64,000 bases of DNA from Catalimonadaceae bacterium JC749 (GTDB taxonomy: Bacteria; Bacteroidota; Bacteroidia; Cytophagales; Cyclobacteriaceae), in the NCBI GenBank assembly GCA_021730635.1, contig JAJNNC010000002.1, forward strand, positions 496,001 through 560,000, read 5' to 3'. This document shows, in pieces, positions 27,954 to 37,187 of this stretch. How positions within the stretch are numbered: position 1 is the stretch's first letter; each line of letters begins with the position of its first letter. The notes under the pieces are model-generated. The model had not been told where the DNA came from and made no database searches. It saw nothing but the letters and a program-made list of their open reading frames with translations. Position numbers and translations under genes: made by a program.

Positions 27954-29264
27954 TCAACTTGGTTTTTTCTCTGCTATCATTCTGTTTAAATAAGCTAATC
28001 GTAGAGAAACAGCTCTTTTATGGGCCATCAGTTCTTCTGCTTCGGCCATTTCTTCTACCCAGGGGCCTAGTTCACGCAAGCCCTCTTCAGTAATCTCCTG
28101 AAAAGTAATTTTCTTCACAAAGCTATCCAGGGAAACGCCACTATAGGCCTTGGCATAACCATTGGTAGGCAGCGTATGATTCGTGCCTGACGCATAATCA
28201 CCTGCCGACTCTGGGGTATAATGTCCCAGGAAAACAGAGCCTGCATTCACAATGTAAGACGTCATCTCTTTAGGGTTTTGGGTGGCCACGATTAAGTGTT
28301 CGGGGCCATATTCATTAAGCAGCTCAATACCTTCGGCCTGTGTGGGGACCACCACCGCTACGCTATTTTCCAATGAGCGGGCTGCCATTTCCCGGCGGGG
28401 TAGTTCTATGAGCTGTTTGTCTACTTCCTTGGCTGTTTTTTCAACCAGCTTGCGGCTGGTAGATACCAGAAGTACCTGGCTATCCGGTCCGTGTTCTGCC
28501 TGTGAGAGCAGATCAGAGGCTATAAAAGCAGGGTTGGCTGTATCATCAGCCAGTATGGCTACTTCCGAAGGGCCGGCGGGCATGTCAATGGCTACTCCTT
28601 GCCGACTGACCAGTTGTTTGGCCACTGTCACATACTGATTGCCCGGTCCAAATATTTTGTAAACCTGGGGAACGGTTTCCGTACCATAAGCCATAGCAGC
28701 AATGGCCTGTGCCCCCCCTACTTTGTAAATCTGATGAATACCCACTTGCTGAGCCGCATATAAAATAGCAGGATTTACCTGACCATGACTGTCACAGGGC
28801 GTACATAGGACAATCTCTTTGCACTTGGCCAAAGTAGCCGGAACACCTAACATCAAAACAGTGGAGAAGAGGGGAGCCGTACCACCGGGTACATACAATC
28901 CTACTTTGGAAATAGGTACACTTTTTCGCATACACCATACGCCCGGCATCGTTTCCACTTTGATCATTTTTTCCCGCTGGGCAGCATGAAACTGTTCTAT
29001 GTTGCGCTGCGCGATGCGGATGGCTTCCTTCAGCCTTGGGCTGATTTTTGTGGCGGCTGCGGCGATTTCTTCCTGTGTTACCTGGATCTGGTTCAGTTCC
29101 ACATGATCATACTCCAGCGCAAATTTCCGTAAAGCTTTATCTCCCTTCTTTTTGACCTTCTTTAAAATAGGGGCTACTATTTCTTCCACCTTTTTAAATT
29201 TTTGTACAGGCCGCTTGAGTAGCGCGTTCCACTCCTGTCGCTTGGGGTGAATCATTACTTTCAT
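27954..29264 (-). CDS. hisD: Histidinol dehydrogenase
   Basis: Zn enzyme that oxidises histidinol to histidine in two NAD-dependent steps. The 436-residue length is normal. Seen motifs are GLYVPGGTAPLFSTVLMLGVPA, KVGGAQAIAAMAYGTETVPQV, the signature DMPAGPSEVAILAD and QAEHGPDSQVLLVST, and HTLPTNGYAKAYSGVSLDSF near the end. It overlaps hisG by 4 nt (ATGA), consistent with coupling. Confidence 0.97.
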   Translation of the reverse strand: MKVMIHPKRQEWNALLKRPVQKFKKVEEIVAPILKKVKKKGDKALRKFALEYDHVELNQIQVTQEEIAAAATKISPRLKEAIRIAQRNIEQFHAAQREKMIKVETMPGVWCMRKSVPISKVGLYVPGGTAPLFSTVLMLGVPATLAKCKEIVLCTPCDSHGQVNPAILYAAQQVGIHQIYKVGGAQAIAAMAYGTETVPQVYKIFGPGNQYVTVAKQLVSRQGVAIDMPAGPSEVAILADDTANPAFIASDLLSQAEHGPDSQVLLVSTSRKLVEKTAKEVDKQLIELPRREMAARSLENSVAVVVPTQAEGIELLNEYGPEHLIVATQNPKEMTSYIVNAGSVFLGHYTPESAGDYASGTNHTLPTNGYAKAYSGVSLDSFVKKITFQEITEEGLRELGPWVEEMAEAEELMAHKRAVSLRLAYLNRMIAEKKPS

Positions 29265-30121
29265 ACAATCATTTTTTCAATGGGTACAACTAAAATACCT
29301 TCTGCACCTGCTTCTCTCAACTGCTCAATCACCTCCCAGAAGCGGTCTTCATTTACCACAGAATGAATAGAATTCCATCCGCTCATGGCTAGTGGCAACA
29401 CTGTAGGACTGCGCATGCCCGGTAGCAGCCGCACAATTCTCTCGGTAGCTTCCGCTGGCGCATTGAGCAAAATATACTTATTGTTTTTACCCTTTTGTAC
29501 AGCATCTAACCTGAAGAGTAATTGTTTCAAAATGGCTTCTTTGGCAGGTGTGGTGCGTTGCTGCCCGATCATGACAGCTTCAGATTGGAAGATAGTCTCC
29601 ACTTCCTTCAGGCCATTTGACAACAGGGTACTGCCGGAACTCACAATATCACAAATGCCATCGGCCAGTCCGATGCTGGGGGCAATCTCTACGGATCCGC
29701 TGATCTCATGGATGCTGGCTTGAACCTGATTGTCCCGTAAATATTTCTCCAATAACCTGGGATAGGAAGTAGCAATGTTTTTTCCCTGAAAATCACGGAC
29801 GCTATAATATTCCCTGTCGCGGGGAATAGCCAGAGACAGGCGGCATTTGGAAAAACCCAGTCGTTTGATAATTTGTACATCCTTCTCTTTCTCAACAGCT
29901 ACATTTTCTCCCACAATGCCCAAGTCGGCGACGCCATCTTCTACATAACCAGGAATATCATCGTCGCGCAGGAACAGAAATTCAGCCGGGAAATTGTAAG
30001 CAATGGTTTTGAGTTTCCCCACGCCGTTATCGAACTTGATGCCACATTCCTTCAACAGTGCCAATGAACTCTCACTGAGTCTTCCGGATTTTTGTATAGC
30101 AATACGAAGTACTTCTTTCAT
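29261..30121 (-). CDS. hisG: ATP phosphoribosyltransferase, long form
   Basis: First and rate-controlling enzyme of histidine synthesis. At 286 residues it is the long HisG with a C-terminal ACT-like regulatory domain (about 210-286, LLNAPAEATERIVRLLPGMRSPTVLPLAM), so feedback inhibition by histidine is expected and HisZ is not needed. The catalytic part has RIAIQKSGRLSESSLALL, DLGIVGENV and the phosphoribosyl-binding EISGSVEIAPSIGLADGICDIVSSGSTL. A His-rich leader peptide lies upstream. Confidence 0.97.
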   Translation of the reverse strand: MKEVLRIAIQKSGRLSESSLALLKECGIKFDNGVGKLKTIAYNFPAEFLFLRDDDIPGYVEDGVADLGIVGENVAVEKEKDVQIIKRLGFSKCRLSLAIPRDREYYSVRDFQGKNIATSYPRLLEKYLRDNQVQASIHEISGSVEIAPSIGLADGICDIVSSGSTLLSNGLKEVETIFQSEAVMIGQQRTTPAKEAILKQLLFRLDAVQKGKNNKYILLNAPAEATERIVRLLPGMRSPTVLPLAMSGWNSIHSVVNEDRFWEVIEQLREAGAEGILVVPIEKMIV

Positions 30122-30173
30122 GCGATTAAAATAAATTCAATAAACAAAACAGAAAAAGGATAGCGTAAATTCT

Positions 30174-30230
30174 TTAGATTCCTAAAAGATGAAAGGCGTG
30201 ATGATGCAAAATCCGAGGAAACTGAGGCAT
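30174..30230 (-). CDS. his operon leader peptide (candidate hisL)
   Basis: An 18-codon open frame, MPQFPRILHHHAFHLLGI, starts 109 nt before hisG on the same strand. Four of its codons are His, three consecutive (CAT CAT CAC GCC TTT CAT). Such peptides sense charged tRNA-His by ribosome stalling and control attenuation of the following genes. A TATATTTG -7 box sits 21 nt upstream of its ATG. A short GGA...TCC hairpin followed by TTTTT lies between the leader stop and hisG, but the stem is weak, so the attenuator itself is not proven. The match of codon content to the operon makes chance unlikely. Confidence 0.75.
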   Translation of the reverse strand: MPQFPRILHHHAFHLLGI

Positions 30231-30250
30231 GGCTTTGGTTTTTATCATGG

Positions 30251-30258
30251 CAAATATA
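30251..30258 (-). promoter_or_regulatory. Candidate -7 box of the his operon
   Basis: On the minus strand TATATTTG, followed by C, matches TAnnTTTG and precedes the His-rich leader ATG by 20 nt. A TTTTG lies 15 nt upstream, closer than the usual 19-21 nt for a -33 box. Confidence 0.5.
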
Positions 30259-30434
30259 CAACTTACAGGTATTCAAAAGCACGAATATATTCGATAATTT
30301 TGTCAATTTAATTTTATAACTTAAAATGGTAGCGGGTGTTCGGTCAGGGAAAACAGATTAAAATCGAAAACTAACCCCCATTTTATGAAGAGGGCCTTCC
30401 TGTCCGCTTACACAGACTAATAAATTTGATTGCC

Positions 30435-31730
30435 ATGAAATACTTACCTATCGAAAAAGAACTTTTTATCAAAAACAGGCAAAACTTTGCCAAGCATCTT
30501 AAACCCAAATCCATTGTGGTGCTCAACGCCAATGACATCATGCCTACCAATGCGGATGGCACGATGGGTTTCAAGCAAAACAGTGATCTTTTTTATTTGT
30601 CAGGCATCGATCAGGAAGAAACCATCCTGGTACTTTTTCCTGACTTTCCCGATGAAGAATTCAGGGAGATTCTTTTCCTGAGAGAAACCAACCCTGAGAT
30701 CGAGATCTGGGAAGGCCACAAATACACAAAAGAAGAAGCTACTGAAGCTTCAGGTATTCAGAAAATCTTCTGGCTGTCACAGTTTGAGAAGACTTTCAAC
30801 ACCTTAATGATGGAGGCCGAGCATGTCTACCTGAATACTAATGAGCATATCCGGGCAGAAGTGAGGGTAGAATCCCGTGATGCCCGCTTCATCAAAACCT
30901 GTCAGGAGCGCTATCCATTGCATCGATATGAACGGCTGGCACCCATTCTGTATCACCTGAGAGCCATTAAATCGGAGCAGGAAATAGCCCTGATGCAAAA
31001 GGCCTGTGACATTACAGAAAAAGCCTTTCGCCGTGTGCTACAGTTTGTAAAGCCGGGCGTGATGGAATATGAAGTGGAAGCGGAATACATCCATGAATTT
31101 GTGCGAAACCGCTCCCGCGGATTTGCCTATGAGCCTATCATTGCTTCGGGGAAAAATGCCTGTGTGCTGCATTACCTTGCTAATAACAAAGAATGCCGTA
31201 ATGGGGAATTACTGTTGATGGATGTAGGCGCAGAATATGCAAACTATAATGCTGACATGACCCGTACCATACCCGTCAACGGCAAATTTACCGAGCGGCA
31301 AAAGCAGGTCTATAACGCTGTCCTGCGGGTGAAGAAAGAAGCCTATACCATGTTACGTCCGGGTAACGTCATCAAAGAATACCATAAGGAAATCGGTAAA
31401 CTGATGGAAAGTGAATTGATCGGGTTGGGTTTACTGGACAAGATTGATGTAAAAAATCAGGACCCTCAGCATCCGCTGTACAGAAAATACTTTATGCATG
31501 GCACCTCTCACCATCTGGGCATCGATGTGCACGATGTAGGGAATGTCTATCGTCGTTTTGAGCAGGGGATGGTATTCACGGTAGAACCTGGCATTTATAT
31601 TCGGGAAGAAAATCTGGGCATCCGCCTGGAGAATAATATTGTGATACAGGAAAATGGTATTTTTGACCTGATGAGACACATTCCTGTTGAAGTAGAAGAG
31701 ATTGAAACCTTGATGCATACCCGAGGTTAG
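30435..31730 (+). CDS. pepP: Xaa-Pro aminopeptidase (aminopeptidase P)
   Basis: Metallopeptidase that removes an N-terminal residue preceding proline. The 431-residue protein begins MKYLPIEKELFIKNRQNFAKHL at ATG 30435; a TTG three codons upstream is less likely. An N-terminal creatinase-like domain (about 1-165) contains TMGFKQNSDLFYLSGIDQEE. The pita-bread domain has all metal ligands: the Asp pair in DVGAEYANYNADMTRT, His in HGTSHHLGIDVHD, Glu in VEPGIYI and Glu in GIRLENNIVI. No signal peptide is seen, so it is cytoplasmic. Confidence 0.93.
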   Translation: MKYLPIEKELFIKNRQNFAKHLKPKSIVVLNANDIMPTNADGTMGFKQNSDLFYLSGIDQEETILVLFPDFPDEEFREILFLRETNPEIEIWEGHKYTKEEATEASGIQKIFWLSQFEKTFNTLMMEAEHVYLNTNEHIRAEVRVESRDARFIKTCQERYPLHRYERLAPILYHLRAIKSEQEIALMQKACDITEKAFRRVLQFVKPGVMEYEVEAEYIHEFVRNRSRGFAYEPIIASGKNACVLHYLANNKECRNGELLLMDVGAEYANYNADMTRTIPVNGKFTERQKQVYNAVLRVKKEAYTMLRPGNVIKEYHKEIGKLMESELIGLGLLDKIDVKNQDPQHPLYRKYFMHGTSHHLGIDVHDVGNVYRRFEQGMVFTVEPGIYIREENLGIRLENNIVIQENGIFDLMRHIPVEVEEIETLMHTRG

Positions 31731-31942
31731 CAGACAAACTGGCGCTGCTTCGCTATCAGCGAATGAATAATTCGTGGCAGATGATTGGAATTATACACTG
31801 ACAGGAGTAACTTCCCCGCCGGAATGAAAGAATGGTGCTTTTAAGGACATATGTACCTGATAAGCAGTTATTTGTATTTTTATTCCCTGACAAAGAATCA
31901 ATTTAATAGTGACCTATATTTATTTCAAATTAAACTACAACC

Positions 31943-34132
31943 ATGCAATCAACTAACTTTCGTTTTAGTGCTTTAGAAAAAATACTGGAAAGGAAGCCTG
32001 TTCCAGTGCAATGTCCTTCTGAAAAAATATCTGATTATTATGGGCAGAATGTTTTTGATAGAGAAACCATGCGCCGGATTTTATCCTCAGATATCTACGA
32101 TTCACTGATGCTGGCCATTGAGAAGGGTAACAAGATAGAGACGCATGTGGCCGACGCGGTGGCTTCAGCCATGAAGTCGTGGGCGATTACCCGTGGGGTT
32201 ACCCATTATACCCACTGGTTTCAACCGCTCACAGGGGCCACAGCCGAAAAACATGACTCTTTCTTTGAGCCTGATAACGCTGGACGGCATATGGAGAAAT
32301 TCAAAGGTTCGGCTTTAGTACAACAGGAGCCTGATGCTTCTTCTTTTCCCAGTGGTGGGCTCCGTAACACCTTTGAAGCCAGAGGGTATACAGCCTGGGA
32401 CCCTACCTCGCCTGCTTTTATCATGGAAAATGGTAGTGCCAAAACATTATGCATTCCCACGGTTTTTGTCTCTTACACAGGCGAAGCCCTGGACTACAAA
32501 GCGCCCTTGCTCAAGTCATTGGCTTTTGTAGATAAAGCGGCGACCGATGTGTGTGCCTCTTACTTTGACGAAGGTGTTACCCATGTGAAAGCTTCTTTAG
32601 GGGTAGAGCAGGAATATTTTCTGATAGACCGTGCTTTGTTCCGGGCCCGGCCGGATTTGGTTTTGTGTGGCAGAACAGTCTTCGGGCATGCCCCCGCCAA
32701 AGGACAGCAGCTCGAGGATCATTATTTTGGTTCCATTCCTACCCGTGTGCATAATTTCATGATAGACCTGGAAGTGGAAGCCCATAAGCTGGGTATTCCT
32801 ATTCGTACCCGTCATAATGAAGTGGCACCCCGACAGTTTGAATGTGCTCCTATGTTTGAAGAGGTGAACCTGGCCATTGATCATAATCAGCTCCTGATGG
32901 ATATCATGGAAAAAGTAGGTGAAAAGCATAACCTCAAGGTTCTGTTGCATGAAAAACCATTCGCCGGTGTCAATGGTAGTGGAAAGCACAACAACTGGTC
33001 ATTGATTACCAGCAATGGTAAAAACCTGCTGGCCCCCGGCTCAAACGCTCAGGAAAATCTGCAGTTCATCACTTTCTTTATCAATACAATCAAAGCCGTT
33101 TATGAATATAACGGATTGCTGAGAGCTTCTATCGCTTCTGCAGGCAATGACCATCGTCTGGGAGCTAATGAAGCACCGCCCGCCATCGTTTCTGTATTTG
33201 TGGGCTCTCAACTCTCTAAATTACTGGATGATCTAGAAAACAATGCGACCATAGACCTGGAAAAGGGCGATAATATGTATATGAAGCTGGGTATCAATAA
33301 GATTCCGCCCATTTTGCTGGACAATACAGACCGTAACCGTACTTCTCCCTTTGCCTTTACCGGTAATAAATTCGAATTCAGAGCGGTAGGGTCTTCTGCC
33401 AACAGTGCTTCCGCCATGACCGTGCTGAACGCTATTGTAGCCAACCAACTGGTAGCCTTTAAGCAAGAAGTGGATAAGTTGATAAATGACGGTGAAAAGA
33501 AAGAAATGGCGATTGTCAATGTGTTGCGTCGTTATGTCAAGGAATCTAAAAAAATTCGCTTCGAGGGGAATGGTTACAGTGAAGAATGGAAGGCCGAAGC
33601 AGAAAAAAGAGGCTTGTCAAACATCACCAACACCCCGGAAGCTTTGGATGAATATCTTTCTGAAAAGTCCATGAAACTTTTTGTAGACAACGATATCTTC
33701 ACAGAAGCAGAGTTGGAAGCCCGCCTGGAAATTATGTGGGAACATTATATAATGAAAGTGCAGATCGAGTCCCGTATCATGGGAGATTTAGCACTGAACC
33801 ATATCATTCCGGCTACACTCCGGTATCAGAATGAATTGATCTCTGCCCTGAAAGATATGAAAGACTTAGGACTGGACTATGAAAATACGGTGGGATTTGA
33901 AACGGTAAAAGAAATTACCCGCCATCTCAATGTGGTCAAAACCAAAGTACATGAAATGATTGAATCCAGGAAAAAGGCAAATAAAATAGAAGATAACAGA
34001 GAACGAGCTGTTGAGTATAAGAACATCCGGGAGTCATTCTTTGAAGAGATCAGGTATCATGTGGATAAGTTGGAGTTTTTAGTAGATGATACAGCCTGGC
34101 CTTTGGCTAAATACAGAGAATTGTTGTTCTGA
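31943..34132 (+). CDS. glnN: Glutamine synthetase type III
   Basis: Assimilates ammonia into glutamine with ATP. At 729 residues it is the long GSIII form common in Bacteroidota and cyanobacteria. Signatures include TRGVTHYTHWFQPLTGATAEKHDSF at the start, GVEQEYFLID, TRHNEVAPRQFECAP, the ATP-binding GVNGSGKHNNWSL, and EFRAVGSSANSASAM. It is a single gene closed by a strong terminator. No PII or ammonium transporter gene is adjacent. Confidence 0.96.
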   Translation: MQSTNFRFSALEKILERKPVPVQCPSEKISDYYGQNVFDRETMRRILSSDIYDSLMLAIEKGNKIETHVADAVASAMKSWAITRGVTHYTHWFQPLTGATAEKHDSFFEPDNAGRHMEKFKGSALVQQEPDASSFPSGGLRNTFEARGYTAWDPTSPAFIMENGSAKTLCIPTVFVSYTGEALDYKAPLLKSLAFVDKAATDVCASYFDEGVTHVKASLGVEQEYFLIDRALFRARPDLVLCGRTVFGHAPAKGQQLEDHYFGSIPTRVHNFMIDLEVEAHKLGIPIRTRHNEVAPRQFECAPMFEEVNLAIDHNQLLMDIMEKVGEKHNLKVLLHEKPFAGVNGSGKHNNWSLITSNGKNLLAPGSNAQENLQFITFFINTIKAVYEYNGLLRASIASAGNDHRLGANEAPPAIVSVFVGSQLSKLLDDLENNATIDLEKGDNMYMKLGINKIPPILLDNTDRNRTSPFAFTGNKFEFRAVGSSANSASAMTVLNAIVANQLVAFKQEVDKLINDGEKKEMAIVNVLRRYVKESKKIRFEGNGYSEEWKAEAEKRGLSNITNTPEALDEYLSEKSMKLFVDNDIFTEAELEARLEIMWEHYIMKVQIESRIMGDLALNHIIPATLRYQNELISALKDMKDLGLDYENTVGFETVKEITRHLNVVKTKVHEMIESRKKANKIEDNRERAVEYKNIRESFFEEIRYHVDKLEFLVDDTAWPLAKYRELLF

Positions 34133-34150
34133 GATTTGTGAGATTTAATA

Positions 34151-34190
34151 GAAAAGCTTGCTATGGGTAGGTAGCAGGCTTTTCACTTTT
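34151..34190 (+). terminator. Terminator after glnN
   Basis: GAAAAGCTTGCTA (34151-34163) pairs with TAGCAGGCTTTTC (34172-34184), a 13-bp stem with one T-G pair and an 8-nt loop, followed by a T-rich stretch. The rest of the gap up to 34541 shows nothing else recognisable. Confidence 0.83.
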
Positions 34191-34541
34191 GCTTCCATGA
34201 TGGCATAAGGCGGTTAAGCATTGATCTTTTTGGTAATATTGACATGGTATTGTCGGCGCTCATTCAAAAATGCCTGCATAGGTTCTATCCGGATAACTGC
34301 CCAGTTAACCAAATAAAGTTACTGGCGTCTTTCCCTTTTTATCTCCCCCTACTTATGTAATGGCAAAAATATTTCTGCCTGATTGCCAGCAGTTTACAAA
34401 TTATGATGCCGTAAGATTTTTCAGTAAAGGTCATCATTTTGCTGGGTAGGCATGATATTTGGTACTTTTCAAATATTAATCTGTTATTTTGGGGTTTAAA
34501 GCTGCAAGATGCTACAGAATTACTTTATAAATGCTAATCAT

Positions 34542-35804
34542 ATGGAAACTTTCTTAAAAAAAGGAGTACTATACCTGATTTCATGTATCGCACTTCAAAT
34601 GTTTACGCTTCAGCCTACCCAGGCCTATCCTGGGGCCAGCATTTCTTTTGAGACCTTTTATCACGAACTTTCTCCCTATGGTACCTGGGTACAGGACCGG
34701 GATTATGGATATGTGTGGGTACCAGAAGTTCGGAGGGATTTTGTTCCCTATGTGTCGGAAGGGCATTGGGTCATGACTGAATATGGCAATACCTGGGTAT
34801 CGGATTATTCCTGGGGGTGGGCTCCTTTTCATTATGGAAGATGGCATTATGACGATTATTATGGGTGGTTGTGGATTCCCGGCACCGAATGGGGACCTGC
34901 CTGGGTAGCCTGGCGTTCCGGTGGTGGCTATTACGGTTGGGCACCACTAGGCCCTGGTATAGACATCAATGTTTCTATCAATATTGGCCGTTACATTCCG
35001 GACCATCACTGGGTATTTGTCAGACAAGGCTATATCGGGCATTCCGGTATCTACCGTTATTGTGTGCCAAGACGTAATGTTGTCAACATTGTACACCATA
35101 CCACCATCATTAATAATACCTATGTGTACCAAAACCGACATACCTATTATACAGGCCCCAGGGTACACGAGATTGAGCGGGTGACCAGTCGTCGGGTTCA
35201 TGTGCACCGGATCAACAGGATGGATCGTCCTGGTGCGACAGTAGTACGTCAAGGAGCCCTCAATGTCTATCGCCCTACCATTAAAAATGAAGGTCGTGCC
35301 TATGCGCCAGCCTCTTACCGGACCAGAGAAGCTTCGTCGTATTCCCGATCCCGTTCGGCAAGCCCAGGCACTTCACAGCGGCAAACCATAACAAGAGGTG
35401 GAGAACAGCGTACTTCTGTAAGAGAAAGCAATCAAAGGGCGGAAGAAAGGAGAGTGACCCGTCCTGATAACTCTCCGGCCACCCGGGAGCGTACTACTAC
35501 CCGCACCAGGGAAGTGCCCGCTACGCGGTCAAGAGAACATACGCCTTATCAAACCCGTGAAAATGCTTCCAGTAGAAGCCGGGAAAGCGCTACTGAGAGG
35601 CGTAGCACACCTACAGGTACCACAGATCGGTCAGCCCGTAGTCAGTCTTCTACCTCTCGAAAGGCACCATCTGACAGAGCTTCCCAGTCGAGAACACGGC
35701 AGTCTGAGGGCGCTACCTCGGTAAGGTCCTCTTCCTCAAAACAACCGGCCGCACGGCAAGCCAATCCGGCCGGCAGGTCATCCTCGCGGAGAGGTAACCA
35801 GTAA
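34542..35804 (+). CDS. Exported Trp/Tyr-Gly-rich protein (DUF6600/YXWGXW-like) with Arg/Ser/Thr-rich tail
   Basis: About 420 residues. ATG 34542 gives a clean signal peptide (METFLKKGVLYLISCIALQM); ATG 34509 would add 11 residues. Residues about 30-150 are rich in Trp, Tyr and Gly in repeats such as YGYVWVPEV, WGWAPFHYGRWHYDDYYGWLWIPG and GGGYYGWAPLGPG, resembling the DUF6600/YXWGXW family of envelope proteins. From about residue 240 to the end the chain is low-complexity, strongly basic and full of R, S, T and Q (TRTREVPATRSREH), predicted to be disordered. A basic tail outside the cytoplasm could bind acidic polysaccharide, LPS or extracellular DNA (inference). Confidence 0.78.
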   Translation: METFLKKGVLYLISCIALQMFTLQPTQAYPGASISFETFYHELSPYGTWVQDRDYGYVWVPEVRRDFVPYVSEGHWVMTEYGNTWVSDYSWGWAPFHYGRWHYDDYYGWLWIPGTEWGPAWVAWRSGGGYYGWAPLGPGIDINVSINIGRYIPDHHWVFVRQGYIGHSGIYRYCVPRRNVVNIVHHTTIINNTYVYQNRHTYYTGPRVHEIERVTSRRVHVHRINRMDRPGATVVRQGALNVYRPTIKNEGRAYAPASYRTREASSYSRSRSASPGTSQRQTITRGGEQRTSVRESNQRAEERRVTRPDNSPATRERTTTRTREVPATRSREHTPYQTRENASSRSRESATERRSTPTGTTDRSARSQSSTSRKAPSDRASQSRTRQSEGATSVRSSSSKQPAARQANPAGRSSSRRGNQ

Positions 35805-35810
35805 ATCAGT

Positions 35811-35842
35811 AGGGGTGTGGGATGCCATACCCCTTCTTTTTT
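35811..35842 (+). terminator. Terminator after the Arg/Ser-tailed protein gene
   Basis: AGGGGTGTGG (35811-35820) pairs with CCATACCCCT (35825-35834), a 10-bp stem with one G-T pair and a GATG loop, then TCTTTTTT. It lies 7 nt after the stop codon. Confidence 0.88.
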
Positions 35843-35950
35843 GATCTTCAAATATCCCTTTCTAATCATAGCTAACCCCCTCCTTTTTACAAGAAAATAG
35901 GCTATATTGCATAAAGCCTGCATTTACAGGCGAGCCAACACATTGCCGCT

Positions 35951-36514
35951 ATGAAAGCCAAAATCCAGCAATGGGTACAAGAAATTCAATCCATCACGGA
36001 GGGGTTTGTCAGAGAATTTGGCGCTTTGAAACCCAAAGATCTGAACTGGCAACCCAATGCCCATACCTGGAGTATCGCACAGGTCATGGATCATTTGGTC
36101 ACTATCAACAGTACGTATTTTCCTGTCATTGAGCAGGTGAAGCAAGGAAAATATTCTCTTCCTTTTATAGCCAGATTTTCTTTTGTTACGAATTTCTTTG
36201 GAAACATAATTGAAAAAGGTGTAGCACCTGACAGAAAGAGAAAAACAAAAACCTTTTCTATCTGGGAGCCTCGTCAGGGGGAAATAGACAACGCTATTAT
36301 AGAGCGTTTTCAGGCACATCAGCAAGAGCTGATCAGGGTCATACAGGAAAGTGAAGATTTGCTGGATCGTCATACCATTATCAGTTCTCCGGCCAACAAA
36401 AATATTGTTTACTCTCTGGAAAAAGCTTTTGACATTATCGTGACGCACGAGAAGAGGCACTTTAACCAGGCTGTAGAGCTGTTAAGCATCAAAAAGAAGC
36501 TGGCAGCAGGTTAG
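35951..36514 (+). CDS. DinB family protein
   Basis: A 187-residue four-helix-bundle protein of the DinB/DfsB-like superfamily. NAHTWSIAQVMDHLVTINSTYFP and the late DIIVTHEKRHFNQAVELL carry the His residues that form the metal site (His in MDHLV and the HEKRHF pair). These proteins are thiol-dependent transferases or metal-dependent hydrolases of mostly unknown substrate. It appears to be in a unit with the following PNPOx-like gene. Confidence 0.88.
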   Translation: MKAKIQQWVQEIQSITEGFVREFGALKPKDLNWQPNAHTWSIAQVMDHLVTINSTYFPVIEQVKQGKYSLPFIARFSFVTNFFGNIIEKGVAPDRKRKTKTFSIWEPRQGEIDNAIIERFQAHQQELIRVIQESEDLLDRHTIISSPANKNIVYSLEKAFDIIVTHEKRHFNQAVELLSIKKKLAAG

Positions 36515-36574
36515 CCAGACAGCTAGCTGCTATGAGCGGGTGGAATACCATAACTATCTATAAACTGAAGGAAA

Positions 36575-37075
36575 ATGGCTATACTAACCGAATCTATGAA
36601 AAAGGTTGTCCGGGAACAACGCCTGGGCTATGTGGCAACTGTTTGTGCGGACGGAACCCCCAATCTCTCTCCAAAAGGGACTACCAATGTATGGGACGAT
36701 GAGCATTTGATATTCGCCGACATCTGCTCTCCGGGTACTATAGAAAACCTCTTGCACAACCCGGCCATTGAAATCAATGTAGTAGATCCGATCATCAGAA
36801 AAGGCTACCGTTTTAAAGGCTTCGCAGAGGTGTTGGCGGAAGGTGAGCTCTTTGACAAGATACTGTCTCATTATAAAGTGTTGGGTGTTTCCAGCCAGAT
36901 CAAAAGGATTGTATTGGTTAAAGTAGAACGGGCTTTGCCTATTATTTCTCCGGTGTATGATGCTGGTTTAACAGAAGAAGAGGTGAAAAGGCAATGGGAA
37001 ACCTACTGGAATTATGTGAGCCTGCCTCCCAAACAATATGTACAGCAACTCAAGCTCAACTTCGAGATGAAATAG
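36575..37075 (+). CDS. Pyridoxamine 5'-phosphate oxidase-like flavin-binding protein
   Basis: A 166-residue split-barrel protein. VVREQRLGYVATVCADGTPNLSPKGTTNVWDDEHLIFADI is the FMN-binding start typical of the PNPOx-like group, and NPAIEINVVDPIIRKGYRFKGFAEV is the second conserved block. Relatives bind FMN or F420 and reduce or scavenge small molecules; the specific role is unknown. A bidirectional hairpin follows. Confidence 0.9.
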   Translation: MAILTESMKKVVREQRLGYVATVCADGTPNLSPKGTTNVWDDEHLIFADICSPGTIENLLHNPAIEINVVDPIIRKGYRFKGFAEVLAEGELFDKILSHYKVLGVSSQIKRIVLVKVERALPIISPVYDAGLTEEEVKRQWETYWNYVSLPPKQYVQQLKLNFEMK

Positions 37076-37131
37076 CCATAGGGCAAAACTAAAACTCAGG
37101 ATATTTCTAGAGAAAGAATGCACAGTAAAAC

Positions 37132-37160
37132 AAAAAGCCGATGCTTTTCATCGGCTCTTC
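37132..37160. terminator. Bidirectional terminator
   Basis: AGCCGATG (37136-37143) pairs with CATCGGCT (37149-37156) with an A-run before and a T-rich sequence after. It lies between two convergent genes and can serve both. Confidence 0.8.
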
Positions 37161-37187
37161 TATCTGTGATAATAATCAGGGAAAACA

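Noticed and set aside
28282..28638. Plus-strand frame of 118 codons
   Set aside because: Lies entirely inside hisD on the opposite strand; hisD has full family motifs.
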